This document shows positions 42,218 to 50,648 of a DNA stretch of 64,000 nt, piece after piece (the first letter of the stretch is position 1; each line of letters opens with the position of its first letter). The DNA lies in assembly GCF_001552215.1 (NCBI RefSeq), contig NZ_BCQT01000017.1, forward strand, positions 1 to 64,000, given 5' to 3'. A program made the position numbers and the translations under genes. The stretch is from Actinomadura macra NBRC 14102. GTDB taxonomy: Bacteria > Actinomycetota > Actinomycetes > Streptosporangiales > Streptosporangiaceae. The notes beneath the pieces were generated by a model, which worked only from the letters and a program-made list of their open reading frames with translations, had not been told where the DNA came from and did no database searches.

Positions 42218-42847
42218 TCAGCCCTCGGGAGCGTCGACGGGCCGCAGGTCGCGGTAGCCACCGGCGCGGGCGGCGTGCACGGCGAGGATCCCCACCACCG
42301 CGACCATGTTGTGCACCTCGCCCGCGAGCACCTTCCGGACGGCCTCCTCCAGCGGGACCCACACGATGGGCATGTCCGCCTCCTCGTGCACCCGCTCGAA
42401 GTCGATCTCCACAGCGGGCACCTCGGTCAGCCCCCGGGCAAGGAAGATCCGGACACGCTCGTCCGACATGCCGGACGAGGGGAACACGTCGGCCAGGGTG
42501 TCCCAGCGGTCGGCGCGATAGCCGGCCTCTTCCAGCAGTTCCCGCTCGGCGAGCTTGTGCAGCGGCTCCCCGGCGACGTCGCGGAGCCCCGCGGGAGCCT
42601 CCCACAACAGGTGCCCGACGGGATGCCGGTACTGCCGCAGCAGCAGGACACGGTCCCGGTCGTCGAGGGCGAGGATCCCGACGGAGCCGGGATGCTCGAT
42701 GACGTCCCGCCCGACGATCTCGGTGCCGTCGCCGCGCGGCATCTCCACCTGGTCGCGGCGGACCGCGAAGACGTGCCCCTCGAACGCGGTGTCCCGCCCG
42801 GTGACCGTCCACCGCTCCGGACGGTCGCGGACGTCGTCGGCGCTCAC
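42218..42847 (-). CDS. NUDIX hydrolase, ADP-ribose pyrophosphatase type
   Basis: 209 residues. The Nudix helix reads GLRDVAGEPLHKLAERELLEEAGY (split here as GLRDVAGE followed by RELLEEAGY), with one extra residue between the Gly and first Glu, as is usual in actinobacterial NudF-like enzymes. LLRQYRHPVGHLLWEAPAG just before it is typical of ADP-ribose pyrophosphatases. Likely cleaves ADP-ribose to AMP and ribose 5-phosphate. The ATG overlaps the pyrG stop by 4 nt. Confidence 0.9.
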   Translation of the reverse strand: MSADDVRDRPERWTVTGRDTAFEGHVFAVRRDQVEMPRGDGTEIVGRDVIEHPGSVGILALDDRDRVLLLRQYRHPVGHLLWEAPAGLRDVAGEPLHKLAERELLEEAGYRADRWDTLADVFPSSGMSDERVRIFLARGLTEVPAVEIDFERVHEEADMPIVWVPLEEAVRKVLAGEVHNMVAVVGILAVHAARAGGYRDLRPVDAPEG

Positions 42848-44547
42848 CGGGCGGTCACGCGACCGGCGTCGCCCTCCGGTCCCGTGCCCCCGCGGGCCTC
42901 GGCGTAGTCGAGCGCGGCGGAGACCAGCCCGAGGAACAGCGGGTGCGGACGGGTCGGCCGGGACCGGAACTCCGGGTGCGCCTGGGTGCCGACGAAGAAC
43001 GGGTGCTGATCGCGGGGCAGCTCGACGTACTCGACGAGCCGCCCGTCGGGCGACAGCCCCGAGAACCGCAGACCGGCCTCCTCCAGCCTTTCGCGATAGC
43101 CGTTGTTCACCTCGTACCGGTGCCGGTGCCGTTCGGAGACCTTCGCCTCCCCGTACAGCTCCCGGACGGAGGATCCCTCGGCGAGATCCGCCGGGTAGAG
43201 GCCGAGCCGCATCGTCCCGCCCATGTCACGCTCCCCCGCGACGACGTCGAGCTGGTCGGCCATGGTCGCCACGACGGGGTGCGCCGTGGTCGCGTCGAAC
43301 TCGGCGCTGCCGGCGTCGGCGAGCCCGCCGAGCGTCCGGGCCGCCTCGATGACCATGCACTGCAGGCCGAGGCAGATGCCGAGCAGCGGGATCCGGTTCT
43401 CACGGGCGTACCGGACCGCGCCGAGCTTGCCCTCGATCCCGCGGACCCCGAACCCGCCCGGGACGAGAACCCCGTCCACACCGTCCAGCTCACGCTTGGC
43501 GCCCTCGGGGGTCTCGCAATCGTCGCTCTTGACCCAGCGGATATGGACCTTCGCATCGTTGCCGAACCCGCCGTGCCGCAGCGCCTCGGTCACCGACAGA
43601 TACGCATCGGGCAAGTCGATGTACTTGCCGACCAGCGCGATCGTGACCTCCCGCGCCGGCTTGTGGACACGGCGCAGCAGCTCGTCCCAGGCCCCCCAGT
43701 CGACGTCACGGAACGGCAGGCCGAGGCGGCGCACCACGTAGGCGTCCAGCCCCTCCGAGTGCAGCACCTTCGGGATGTCGTAGATGCTGGCGGCGTCGAC
43801 GGCGGACACCACGGCCTCGCGGTCCACGTCGCACATCAGGCTGATCTTGTGCTTGAGCCCGTCGGTGATCGGCCGGTCCGAACGGCACACGATCGCGTCG
43901 GGCTGGATGCCGATCGAGCGCAGCGCGGCGACCGAGTGCTGCGTCGGCTTGGTCTTCAGCTCACCGGACGGCCCGATATAGGGCAGCAGCGACACGTGCA
44001 GGAAGAAGCAGTTGTCGCGCCCGATCTCGTGCCGGATCTGCCGGACCGACTCCAGGAACGGCAGCGACTCGATGTCCCCGACGGTCCCCCCGACCTCGGT
44101 GATCACGATGTCGACCTCCGGGTCGGTGGCCATGCCCCGGATCCGGTCCTTGATCTCATTGGTGATATGCGGGATGACCTGGACGGTATCCCCCAGATAC
44201 TCCCCGCGCCGCTCCTTGGCGATCACATTCGAGTAGACCTGACCCGTGGTGACGTTGGCGGACCCGTGCAACTCGGTGTCCAGGAACCGCTCGTAGTGCC
44301 CGATGTCCAGATCGGTCTCGGCCCCGTCGTCGGTGACGAACACTTCACCGTGCTGGAAGGGATTCATCGTCCCGGGGTCGACGTTCAGGTAGGGATCGAG
44401 CTTCTGCATGGTGACCCGCAGGCCACGAAGTGCCAGAAGCCGCCCGAGACTGGACGCCGTCAGTCCCTTGCCGAGGCTTGAGGCGACGCCGCCGGTGACG
44501 AAGAGATGCTTGGTAGGTCGTGTGCTACCAGTGGCTGCCGAAGGCAA
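42844..44547 (-). CDS. pyrG: CTP synthase
   Basis: 567 residues if translation starts at TTG 44547, chosen because GGGAG lies 7 nt upstream and the conserved part (KHLFVTGGVASSLGKG) begins 12 residues later. GTG 44595 and ATG 44622 are in-frame alternatives with poorer ribosome sites. The N-terminal synthetase domain shows the P-loop above and QKLDPYLNVDPGTMNPFQHGEVFV. The C-terminal class-I glutamine amidotransferase has GVRGIEGK, the nucleophile Cys in GICLGLQC, and the His/Glu pair in AHPEFRSRP. Converts UTP to CTP with glutamine and ATP. Confidence 0.96.
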   Translation of the reverse strand: MPSAATGSTRPTKHLFVTGGVASSLGKGLTASSLGRLLALRGLRVTMQKLDPYLNVDPGTMNPFQHGEVFVTDDGAETDLDIGHYERFLDTELHGSANVTTGQVYSNVIAKERRGEYLGDTVQVIPHITNEIKDRIRGMATDPEVDIVITEVGGTVGDIESLPFLESVRQIRHEIGRDNCFFLHVSLLPYIGPSGELKTKPTQHSVAALRSIGIQPDAIVCRSDRPITDGLKHKISLMCDVDREAVVSAVDAASIYDIPKVLHSEGLDAYVVRRLGLPFRDVDWGAWDELLRRVHKPAREVTIALVGKYIDLPDAYLSVTEALRHGGFGNDAKVHIRWVKSDDCETPEGAKRELDGVDGVLVPGGFGVRGIEGKLGAVRYARENRIPLLGICLGLQCMVIEAARTLGGLADAGSAEFDATTAHPVVATMADQLDVVAGERDMGGTMRLGLYPADLAEGSSVRELYGEAKVSERHRHRYEVNNGYRERLEEAGLRFSGLSPDGRLVEYVELPRDQHPFFVGTQAHPEFRSRPTRPHPLFLGLVSAALDYAEARGGTGPEGDAGRVTAR

Positions 44548-44622
44548 GAAGACACTCCCGTGGTCGTTGCGAGGCGGAACAGACTCACTGTCCACGGAGC
44601 ACCAGCTTATTGCATAGTTCAT

Positions 44623-44732
44623 GGCAGTGCCCTCGGCGGCGGGCCCAGCGGCCCTCCTTCCACGGCCACCGCGGCGATCGCAGTACCCGTTGAAGGGAGG
44701 GCCTCCAAGGCCCGACCGCCAACGGCACTGCT
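44623..44732. repeat. Long imperfect inverted repeat between coiled-coil gene and pyrG
   Basis: The left arm starts at 44623 (GGCAGTGCCCTCGGCGG...) and the right arm ends at 44732 (...CCGCCAACGGCACTGCT). By hand alignment about 36 of 46 positions pair, with uninterrupted blocks of 8, 6, 6, 5 and 5 bp, around a loop of about 21 bp (44666-44686). The right arm covers the stop codon of the coiled-coil gene. It is either an elaborate terminator or a small palindromic repetitive element. Confidence 0.6.
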
Positions 44733-46437
44733 ATAGACGGGGCGCCGCTGTGGGCATGATGGTGCGGAGTTGTCGGGTGAGTTCGTCGATGAGGGATCTT
44801 GCCTGGTCGGCGGCGTTGCGGGCGGCGTCGCGCTCCTGGGAGAGTTCGGCGATCGAGGCGCGCTGCTCGGTGACCGCCTGGGCGAGTTGGTCGACCCATT
44901 GGTCGCGTTCGGCGAGTTTTTCGGCCACGGCGTCGCGTTCGGCGGCCATCTGGCGCATGCCGGCGACCGCCTTGTCGCGTTCGCGGCCGGCCTGGTCGGC
45001 TCGGCCGCGGGCGAGGGTGAGCTCGGACTCGGCGCGGGCCTGGGCCTGGACGGCGGCCTCCCTCGTGCGTTCGGCGGCCTCCCTGGCCTTGGCGTTGGCG
45101 TCGCGTTCGCGTTCGGCCTTCTTGGCGGCGTCGAGTGACTGGGCGGCGGTGTCGAGGGCCTGCTGCCGTTCGGTCTCGGCCACCTCGGCGCGCCCGCCGG
45201 ACTCCTGGGCGCGGCGTTCGGCGTCCTGTGCGCGGCGCTCGGAGTCCTGCGCGCGGCGCTCGTTCTCCTGGGCGCGACGTTCGGCGACCTCGGCGCGGCG
45301 GCGGCTCTCGTCGGCCTCCTTGCCCGCGGCGACGACGGCGTGCTGGAGGTTCTGGGCGGTCATCTCGGCGTCGGTGACCTTGGCGCGCAGTGTCGCCAGC
45401 TCGCTGTGCGCGTTCTCCAGGGCCCGTGACAGCTCCGACGCCTGCTCGGCGACGCGGTCGCGTTCGGACTCGGCGGAGCGGCGGCCGCCGACGGCGTCCT
45501 CGACGGCGCGCAGGGCGTCGTCGCGGGCCTCGCTCATGGCGTCGCGTTGCTGGATGGCCTGCCGGACGGTGGCCTCGGTCTCGGCGACGCGGCGTTCGGC
45601 TTGCTCGACCTGGGCCTGGAACTGTTCCATCTGGGCTCGGGCCTGGTCGGCCTGAGCACGCGCCTGGTCGGCCTGGACGCGGGACTGTTCGGCCTGGCCG
45701 CGCAGTTGGTCGGCCTGGGCGCGGCCTTGTTGGGCCTGGTTCCACGCGGCGGCGGCGTCGCGCTGCGCTGATTCCTTCTCCGTCTGCAGCGCGGCGATCT
45801 GAGTGACGGCCTCGTTCTGAACCTCGGCGGCGCGGCGGTCGGCTTCGGCGACCTTGCGTTCGGCCTCGACGGCACGGCGGTCGGCCTGCTCGGCCTGACC
45901 CCGGGCGCGCTGCACCTCACCCCACGCCGCGGCCGCGTCCCGCTGCGCCGACTCCTTCTCCGCCTGGACGGCGGCGATCTGCGCGGCGGTCTCGGTCTGC
46001 GCCTCGGCGACGCGGCGTTCGGCCTCGACGGCACGGCGGTCGGCCTGCTCGGCCTGACCCCGGGCGCGCTGCACCTCACCCCACGCCGCGGCCGCGTCCC
46101 GCTGCGCCGACTCCTTCTCCGCCTGGACGGCGGCGACCTGGGCGGCGGTCTCGGTCTGCGCCTCGCTGACCTTGCGCTCGCCGGCGGCGAGCGCGTCGCC
46201 GATGAGGTCGGCCATCTGGCGGAGCCGCTCGACGATGTCCCAGGGCTGGGCCTCGGGCTGTTCGACCTCGGGACGCGGCGGCTCGCCGGTCTGCTGGGGC
46301 TTGGCCATCTGTATCGGCTGCTGGGCGGCAGGGACGGGCACGTCGGTCCCCCGTCCGGGGTCACGTCCCATCGCGGGCCAGGGGGAGCCCGCGTCCGGGA
46401 CCCCGCGCGAACCACCCGATCCGTTCAGCTCACTCAC
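44731..46437 (-). CDS. Large Ala/Glu/Arg-rich coiled-coil protein
   Basis: 568 residues. A Pro/Gln-rich N-terminus (about 1-62) leads into an almost unbroken coiled coil (about 65-560) with compositional blocks such as repeated AERRAQ and QADQARAQ. Residues about 87-139 and 140-192 are nearly identical 53-residue units (AQTETAAQIAAVQAEKESAQ and following). No enzymatic motif, signal or membrane segment was seen. This resembles actinobacterial filament-forming or scaffold proteins (for example FilP/Scy-like coiled coils) only in composition, so orthology cannot be claimed. It precedes pyrG by about 180 bp across a large inverted repeat. Confidence 0.75.
   Translation of the reverse strand: MSELNGSGGSRGVPDAGSPWPAMGRDPGRGTDVPVPAAQQPIQMAKPQQTGEPPRPEVEQPEAQPWDIVERLRQMADLIGDALAAGERKVSEAQTETAAQVAAVQAEKESAQRDAAAAWGEVQRARGQAEQADRRAVEAERRVAEAQTETAAQIAAVQAEKESAQRDAAAAWGEVQRARGQAEQADRRAVEAERKVAEADRRAAEVQNEAVTQIAALQTEKESAQRDAAAAWNQAQQGRAQADQLRGQAEQSRVQADQARAQADQARAQMEQFQAQVEQAERRVAETEATVRQAIQQRDAMSEARDDALRAVEDAVGGRRSAESERDRVAEQASELSRALENAHSELATLRAKVTDAEMTAQNLQHAVVAAGKEADESRRRAEVAERRAQENERRAQDSERRAQDAERRAQESGGRAEVAETERQQALDTAAQSLDAAKKAERERDANAKAREAAERTREAAVQAQARAESELTLARGRADQAGRERDKAVAGMRQMAAERDAVAEKLAERDQWVDQLAQAVTEQRASIAELSQERDAARNAADQARSLIDELTRQLRTIMPTAAPRL
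45862..46179 (-). repeat. Tandem 159-bp duplication inside the coiled-coil gene
   Basis: Two head-to-tail units of 159 bp, 45862-46020 and 46021-46179. The first 116 bases of each (45862-45977 and 46021-46136) are identical, and only a few differences occur in the remainder. Each unit encodes 53 residues in frame. Identity at the DNA level, including third codon positions, indicates a recent duplication or ongoing gene conversion. A third, more diverged unit is visible at the protein level next to it (about residues 193-235). Confidence 0.9.
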
Positions 46438-46441
46438 GTTG

Positions 46442-46511
46442 TTCCTCGCCTGGCGGCTTGCGGGGCTGCCATGGACATGGTGCTCGCTTCACTCCTCGCC
46501 CTGCGGCTCGT
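46442..46511. repeat. Degenerate direct repeat upstream of the coiled-coil gene
   Basis: TTCCTCGCCTGGCGGCTTG (46442-46460) and CTCCTCGCCCTGCGGCTCG (46493-46511) match at about 15 of 19 positions with a period near 51 bp. They are followed by TCGCTTCGCTCACG. This GAAGCGA/GAGCGA-type low-complexity sequence resembles dispersed repeats in some actinomycete genomes. It lies in the 5' leader of the coiled-coil gene. Confidence 0.35.
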
Positions 46512-46527
46512 CGCTTCGCTCACGAAA

Positions 46528-46541
46528 GGCACTCTAGTGCC
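46528..46541. promoter_or_regulatory. Short palindrome in the coiled-coil/pip divergent region
   Basis: GGCACT-CT-AGTGCC, perfect 6-bp arms, about 90 bp upstream of the coiled-coil start and 167 bp upstream of the pip start. It could be an operator for either gene. No other structure is evident in the roughly 270-bp divergent region. Confidence 0.3.
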
Positions 46542-46707
46542 GACCCGCGCAGCGTTTGCCCAGTTTGGGGTTTAGTTTCGTGATCCTCGTGGCGTGTTCG
46601 CGCACGCCGGATGCCTGATCACCGCCCTTGTGGGGCCCCGAGGAGACCTCCGACGGTGCCGGGGGTCACATTCCGAGGGCGCGGGAACACGGCGACGAGG
46701 GGCGCTG

Positions 46708-47694
46708 GTGGAACAATCGCACCCCATGGAGCCTCGCACCCTGTATCCGCCGATCGAGCCGTACGACTCTGGCCTGCTCGACGTCGGCGACGGACAGCAG
46801 ATCTACTGGGAGGTCTGCGGGAATCCCGACGGCAAGCCCGCGGTGATGCTGCACGGCGGCCCCGGTGGCGGGTGCAACGCGGAGCACCGCAGGCAGTTCG
46901 ACCCGGAGGCGTACCGGATCGTGCTGTTCGACCAGCGCAACTGCGGGCGTAGCCTGCCGCACGCCAAGGACCCGAAGGTGTCGCTGGAGGCGAACACCAC
47001 CTGGACCCTGGTCGCCGACATGGAGCGGCTCCGCGAGCACCTCGGGGTCGAGCGCTGGCTGGTGTTCGGTGGGAGCTGGGGCAGCGCGCTGTCGCTGGCG
47101 TACGCGCAGACGCATCCGGAGCGGGTCACGGAGCTGGTGCTGCGGGGGATCTTCACGCTGCGGCCGTTCGAGCTGTACTGGTTCTACCAGGAGGGGGCGT
47201 CGCTGCTGTTCCCCGACCTGTGGGAGAAGTACATCGAGCCGATCCCGGAGGACGAGCGGGAGGACCTCATGTCCGCGTTCCACGAGCGGCTCAACTCACC
47301 CGATCGGGACGTGCGGGTCGCCGCCGCCAAGGCGTGGGCGACGTGGGAGGGCTCGACGATCACGCTGCGGCCGGACGCCGAGCTCGCGGGTGGGTTCGGC
47401 GAACCGGACTACGCGGTCGCGTTCGCCCGGATCGAGAACCACTACTTCGTCAACGAGGGCTTCTTCGAAGACGAGCAGCTGATCAGGGACGTGGGCAAGA
47501 TCCGGCATATCCCCGCCGTCATCGTCCAGGGCCGCTACGACGTGTGCACGCCGGTCGCGACGGCGTGGGACCTGCATCGGGCGTGGCCGGAGGCGGAGTT
47601 CCACATCGTCGACGACGCCGGGCACGCCTACAGTGAGCCGGGGATCCTGCACCATCTCATCGAGGCGACCGACCGCTTCGCGAAGAAACCCTGA
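46708..47694 (+). CDS. pip: Proline iminopeptidase
   Basis: 328 residues from GTG 46708, preceded by GAGGGGC at good spacing; ATG 46726 (MEPRTLYPP) is the alternative and matches many homologues. An alpha/beta-hydrolase of the S33 family: oxyanion-hole HGGPGGGC, FDQRNCGRS, nucleophile elbow GGSWGS (Ser117 from the ATG), Asp in QGRYDVCTP and His in DDAGHAYSEPG. It removes N-terminal proline from peptides in the cytosol. Monocistronic, with its own divergent promoter region; downstream is a long gene-poor stretch. Confidence 0.94.
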   Translation: MEQSHPMEPRTLYPPIEPYDSGLLDVGDGQQIYWEVCGNPDGKPAVMLHGGPGGGCNAEHRRQFDPEAYRIVLFDQRNCGRSLPHAKDPKVSLEANTTWTLVADMERLREHLGVERWLVFGGSWGSALSLAYAQTHPERVTELVLRGIFTLRPFELYWFYQEGASLLFPDLWEKYIEPIPEDEREDLMSAFHERLNSPDRDVRVAAAKAWATWEGSTITLRPDAELAGGFGEPDYAVAFARIENHYFVNEGFFEDEQLIRDVGKIRHIPAVIVQGRYDVCTPVATAWDLHRAWPEAEFHIVDDAGHAYSEPGILHHLIEATDRFAKKP

Positions 47695-48334
47695 ATGCCC
47701 CCTGAAGACAATCTGAAAACCCGCCGAGTGCCGTCTGACCGGTTCCGGCAAGCGGAGATTCCGGGGCCGCCGCAACATGGACGGCGGTGGGCCCGGAATG
47801 AGCTTGGGGCCCGGCTTCCCGTGGGGTCCTCAATTTTGCTCCCGGACGTCCCAAAAACAGCAGTTCCCTCACCTAACAGCAACCATCGCCTTACTCAGAA
47901 ATAAGTCATGTCTCGATCGAAGGAGAGTGTGAACCCCGTCCCCGAGCCCACGTGGACGCCTTGATCCCCATCCGCCCCAGGGTCCGCGCGACCTGCCCGA
48001 CCTCCGCAGACAGGTGACGACGTCCGCATACAGGGCCGCGTTGACAACGAATCCAAGTGATTCACCTCACAGAACCGATACACAAAACTGCTCGCCAAAC
48101 TCGGGGGAATCACTAGAGTGACCCGCAGATCGGCAGCATGAGGCGCCTTCCGCCCATTCAGCCGTCCCGCCTGCACAGCGCGGGAAAATACGCGCCTTCG
48201 GCCCGCGTTAACATGGCCGAAATATCTTCGGATTTGGCAAGCCTACTGCCATACCCGCGGTAGCTGCGGATCAAACATCTCGCAGATAACATTCGGGAAC
48301 GATCACTCGGCGAGATTCGCTAAGTTGCCTGGAC
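47695..48334. other. 640-bp non-coding region upstream of ectA
   Basis: No convincing gene. A 93-codon frame on the minus strand (47895-48176) has no ribosome site and no family resemblance. The stretch is less GC-rich than its surroundings, especially 48030-48120 and 48200-48334, which fits promoter and operator DNA for the ectoine operon. Small dyads include GAATC-CAAGT-GATTC near 48050 and CCGAA-ATATC-TTCGG at 48217-48231. A GATAAC -10-like hexamer lies about 50 bp before ectA. Confidence 0.5.
48217..48231. promoter_or_regulatory. Dyad upstream of ectA
   Basis: CCGAA-ATATC-TTCGG, a perfect 5-bp dyad with an AT-rich centre, about 105 bp before the ectA start in a locally AT-rich region. 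It is a candidate osmoregulatory operator. No EctR-like MarR regulator or GlnR gene occurs in the window. Confidence 0.3.
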
Positions 48335-48868
48335 ATGGCAGCGCAATACCTGGAATCAACGACCCGACGCCCCGACAACGAGACGAACGTGGACGTGCAA
48401 CTCCAGGAGCCGAGCCTCGCCGACGGCCCCGACCTCTGGCGGATCGCCCGTGACTCCCGGGTCCTGGACGTGAACTCGCCCTACAGCTACACGCTGTGGT
48501 GCCGCGACTTCGCCGGCACATCCGTGGTGGCGCACGACGGCGGCGCCGCCTGCGGGTTCATCACCGGCTACGCCCGCCCGTCCCGTCCCGACACACTCTT
48601 CGTGTGGCAGGTCGCCGTCGACGAGGCCCACCGTGGCCAGGGCCTGGCCCGGCGCATGCTGGACTGGCTGGCCGCGCGCGGCCACCGGTTCATGGAGGCG
48701 ACCGTGACGCCGGGGAACACCGCCTCCACCGCGATGTTCGAGTCGTTCGCCCGCGACCAGGGCTGCGAGCTCTCCCGCAGCCCCCTGTTCGGCGCGGAGC
48801 ACTTCCCCGAAGGGGGACATGAGCCGGAGGTGCTCTTCCGGATCGGGCCGCTCTCCACCGCGGACTGA
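48335..48868 (+). CDS. ectA: L-2,4-diaminobutyrate N-acetyltransferase EctA
   Basis: 177 residues of the GNAT fold. The acetyl-CoA motif VDEAHRGQGLARRMLDWL is at about 93-110. NSPYSYTLWCRDFAGTSVVA (about 47-66) and ATVTPGNTASTAMFESFA are EctA hallmarks. It forms N-gamma-acetyl-L-2,4-diaminobutyrate, the second step of ectoine synthesis. First gene of ectABCD; the start is the ATG at 48335. A variable 20-residue N-terminus is normal for the family. Confidence 0.96.
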   Translation: MAAQYLESTTRRPDNETNVDVQLQEPSLADGPDLWRIARDSRVLDVNSPYSYTLWCRDFAGTSVVAHDGGAACGFITGYARPSRPDTLFVWQVAVDEAHRGQGLARRMLDWLAARGHRFMEATVTPGNTASTAMFESFARDQGCELSRSPLFGAEHFPEGGHEPEVLFRIGPLSTAD

Positions 48869-48944
48869 CCGCCCGTCGCGGGAGGACCGATCCCACCCGA
48901 CCCCGCACCAACCCCGCTCCCCATCCAACCTGCCGGAGGCAGAC

Positions 48945-50207
48945 ATGGACGTTTTCGCCCGCATGGAATCGGAAGTCCGCGGCTATTGCAGGGGCTGGCC
49001 CACGGTGTTCACGACGGCACAGGGCAGCCACATGACCGATGAGAACGGACGTCGGTACCTCGATTTCTTCGCCGGCGCGGGGACCCTGAACTACGGGCAC
49101 AACAATCCTCAGCTGAAACGCCGGCTGATGGACTACCTCGCCGAGGATGCGGTCGTGCACAGCCTGGACATGTACACGACCGCCAAACGGGATTTCTTGG
49201 AACGGTTCAATGAGTACGTGCTCGCCCCGCGTGGGCTCGACTACAAGGTCCAGTTCCCCGGCCCGGCGGGCAACCACTCGGTCGAGGCCGCGCTGAAGCT
49301 CGCGCGCAAGTACACCGGCCGGGAGACCGTCGTCAGCTTCACCAACGCCTTCCACGGCATGACGCTGGGCGCGCTCGCCGTCACCGGGAACTCGATGAAG
49401 CGCACCGGCGCGGGCGTGCCGCTCGGGCACGGTGTCGCGATGCCCTATGACAACTACCTCGACGGCCGGACGCCCGACTTCTTGCTGTTCGAGACGATGC
49501 TGGAGGACAGCGGCAGCGGGCTGGACAAGCCCGCCGCGGTGATCGTGGAGACCGTCCAGGGCGAGGGCGGCATCAACGTCGCCACCGCCGAGTGGCTGCG
49601 CGGACTCCAGGACCTGTGCCGCCGGCAGGACATTTTGCTCATCGTCGACGACGTGCAGATGGGTTGCGGTCGCACGGGACCGTTCTTCAGCTTCGAGGAC
49701 GCCGGGATCACCCCGGACATCGTCTGCCTGTCCAAGTCGCTCAGCGGGTACGGGCTGCCGTTCGCGGTGACGCTGATGCGCCGCGAGCTGGACGTGTGGG
49801 AGCCCGGCGAGCACAACGGCACCTTCCGCGGCTTCAATCCGGCGTTCGTGACCGCCGTCGCCGCACTGGAGGACTACTGGGTCGGCGCCGGGATGGAGAA
49901 GCAGACCATCGCCAAGGGCCAGCAGGTCGAGACAGCGCTGAACGAGATCGCCCTCGCGCACGCCGGGGCCGTCGACTCCGTCCGGGGCCGCGGCATGGCC
50001 TGGGGCCTGGTCATGTCCGACGCCGAGCTCGCGCCGAAGGTCTGCGAGGAGGCGTTCGGCCGCGGGCTGCTGATGGAGACCTCCGGGCCGGAGGGCGAGG
50101 TGGTCAAGCTGCTGCCGCCGCTCACCACCTCCGAGGCCGACCTCGGCCGCGGCCTGGAGATCATCGCCGAGTCGGTCGAGGCCGTCCGCACGACGGTCGC
50201 CGTCTGA
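48945..50207 (+). CDS. ectB: L-2,4-diaminobutyrate transaminase EctB
   Basis: 420 residues from ATG 48945 with CCGGAGGC 6-7 nt upstream. A class-III PLP aminotransferase. The PLP Lys is K264 in CLSKSLSGYGLP; VDDVQMGCGRTG and the N-terminal FFAGAGTLNYGHNNP are EctB-typical. It transaminates L-aspartate-beta-semialdehyde with glutamate to give L-2,4-diaminobutyrate, the committed step. 76 bp separate it from ectA and 45 bp from ectC. Confidence 0.97.
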   Translation: MDVFARMESEVRGYCRGWPTVFTTAQGSHMTDENGRRYLDFFAGAGTLNYGHNNPQLKRRLMDYLAEDAVVHSLDMYTTAKRDFLERFNEYVLAPRGLDYKVQFPGPAGNHSVEAALKLARKYTGRETVVSFTNAFHGMTLGALAVTGNSMKRTGAGVPLGHGVAMPYDNYLDGRTPDFLLFETMLEDSGSGLDKPAAVIVETVQGEGGINVATAEWLRGLQDLCRRQDILLIVDDVQMGCGRTGPFFSFEDAGITPDIVCLSKSLSGYGLPFAVTLMRRELDVWEPGEHNGTFRGFNPAFVTAVAALEDYWVGAGMEKQTIAKGQQVETALNEIALAHAGAVDSVRGRGMAWGLVMSDAELAPKVCEEAFGRGLLMETSGPEGEVVKLLPPLTTSEADLGRGLEIIAESVEAVRTTVAV

Positions 50208-50252
50208 CCCGGTCCCGGTATCGGCCCGGCATCAGCGGAAAAGAGGAGATTC

Positions 50253-50648
50253 ATGATCGTTCGTTCCCTTGACGACATCATCGGCACCGAGCGCGACGTA
50301 CAGGCCCCGACCTGGTGCAGCCGCCGCTTCGTCCTGGCCAAGGAGGGCGTGGGGTTCTCGCTGCACGAGACCATCCTGTACGCGGGCACCGAGACGAAGA
50401 TGTGGTACGCGAACCACATCGAGGCGGTGTACTGCATCGGTGGTCAGGGGGAGCTGGTCAACGAGGAGACCGGCGAGAAGCATCGGATCGAGCCTGGAGT
50501 GATGTACCTGCTGGATGGGCATGAGCACCACACCCTGCGGGCTCACACCGACCTGCGGACCGTCTGCGTCTTCAACCCGCCCTGCACGGGCCGGGAGGTC
50601 CATGACGAGAACGGCATCTACCCGCTGCTCACCGAGGAGGACGCCTGA
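50253..50648 (+). CDS. ectC: L-ectoine synthase EctC
   Basis: 131 residues, cupin fold. SLDDIIGTERDVQAPTW at the N-terminus, FSLHETILYAGTETKMWYANHIEAVYCIGG with metal-binding residues, and GVMYLLDGHEHHTLRA are all diagnostic. It cyclises N-gamma-acetyl-diaminobutyrate to ectoine using an active-site iron. GAGGAG lies 7 nt before the ATG. The stop overlaps the ectD start by one base (TGATG). Confidence 0.97.
   Translation: MIVRSLDDIIGTERDVQAPTWCSRRFVLAKEGVGFSLHETILYAGTETKMWYANHIEAVYCIGGQGELVNEETGEKHRIEPGVMYLLDGHEHHTLRAHTDLRTVCVFNPPCTGREVHDENGIYPLLTEEDA

Noticed and set aside
47895..48176. 93-codon minus-strand frame in the pre-ectA region
   Set aside because: No ribosome site, no recognisable domain, atypical codon use; treated as non-coding.
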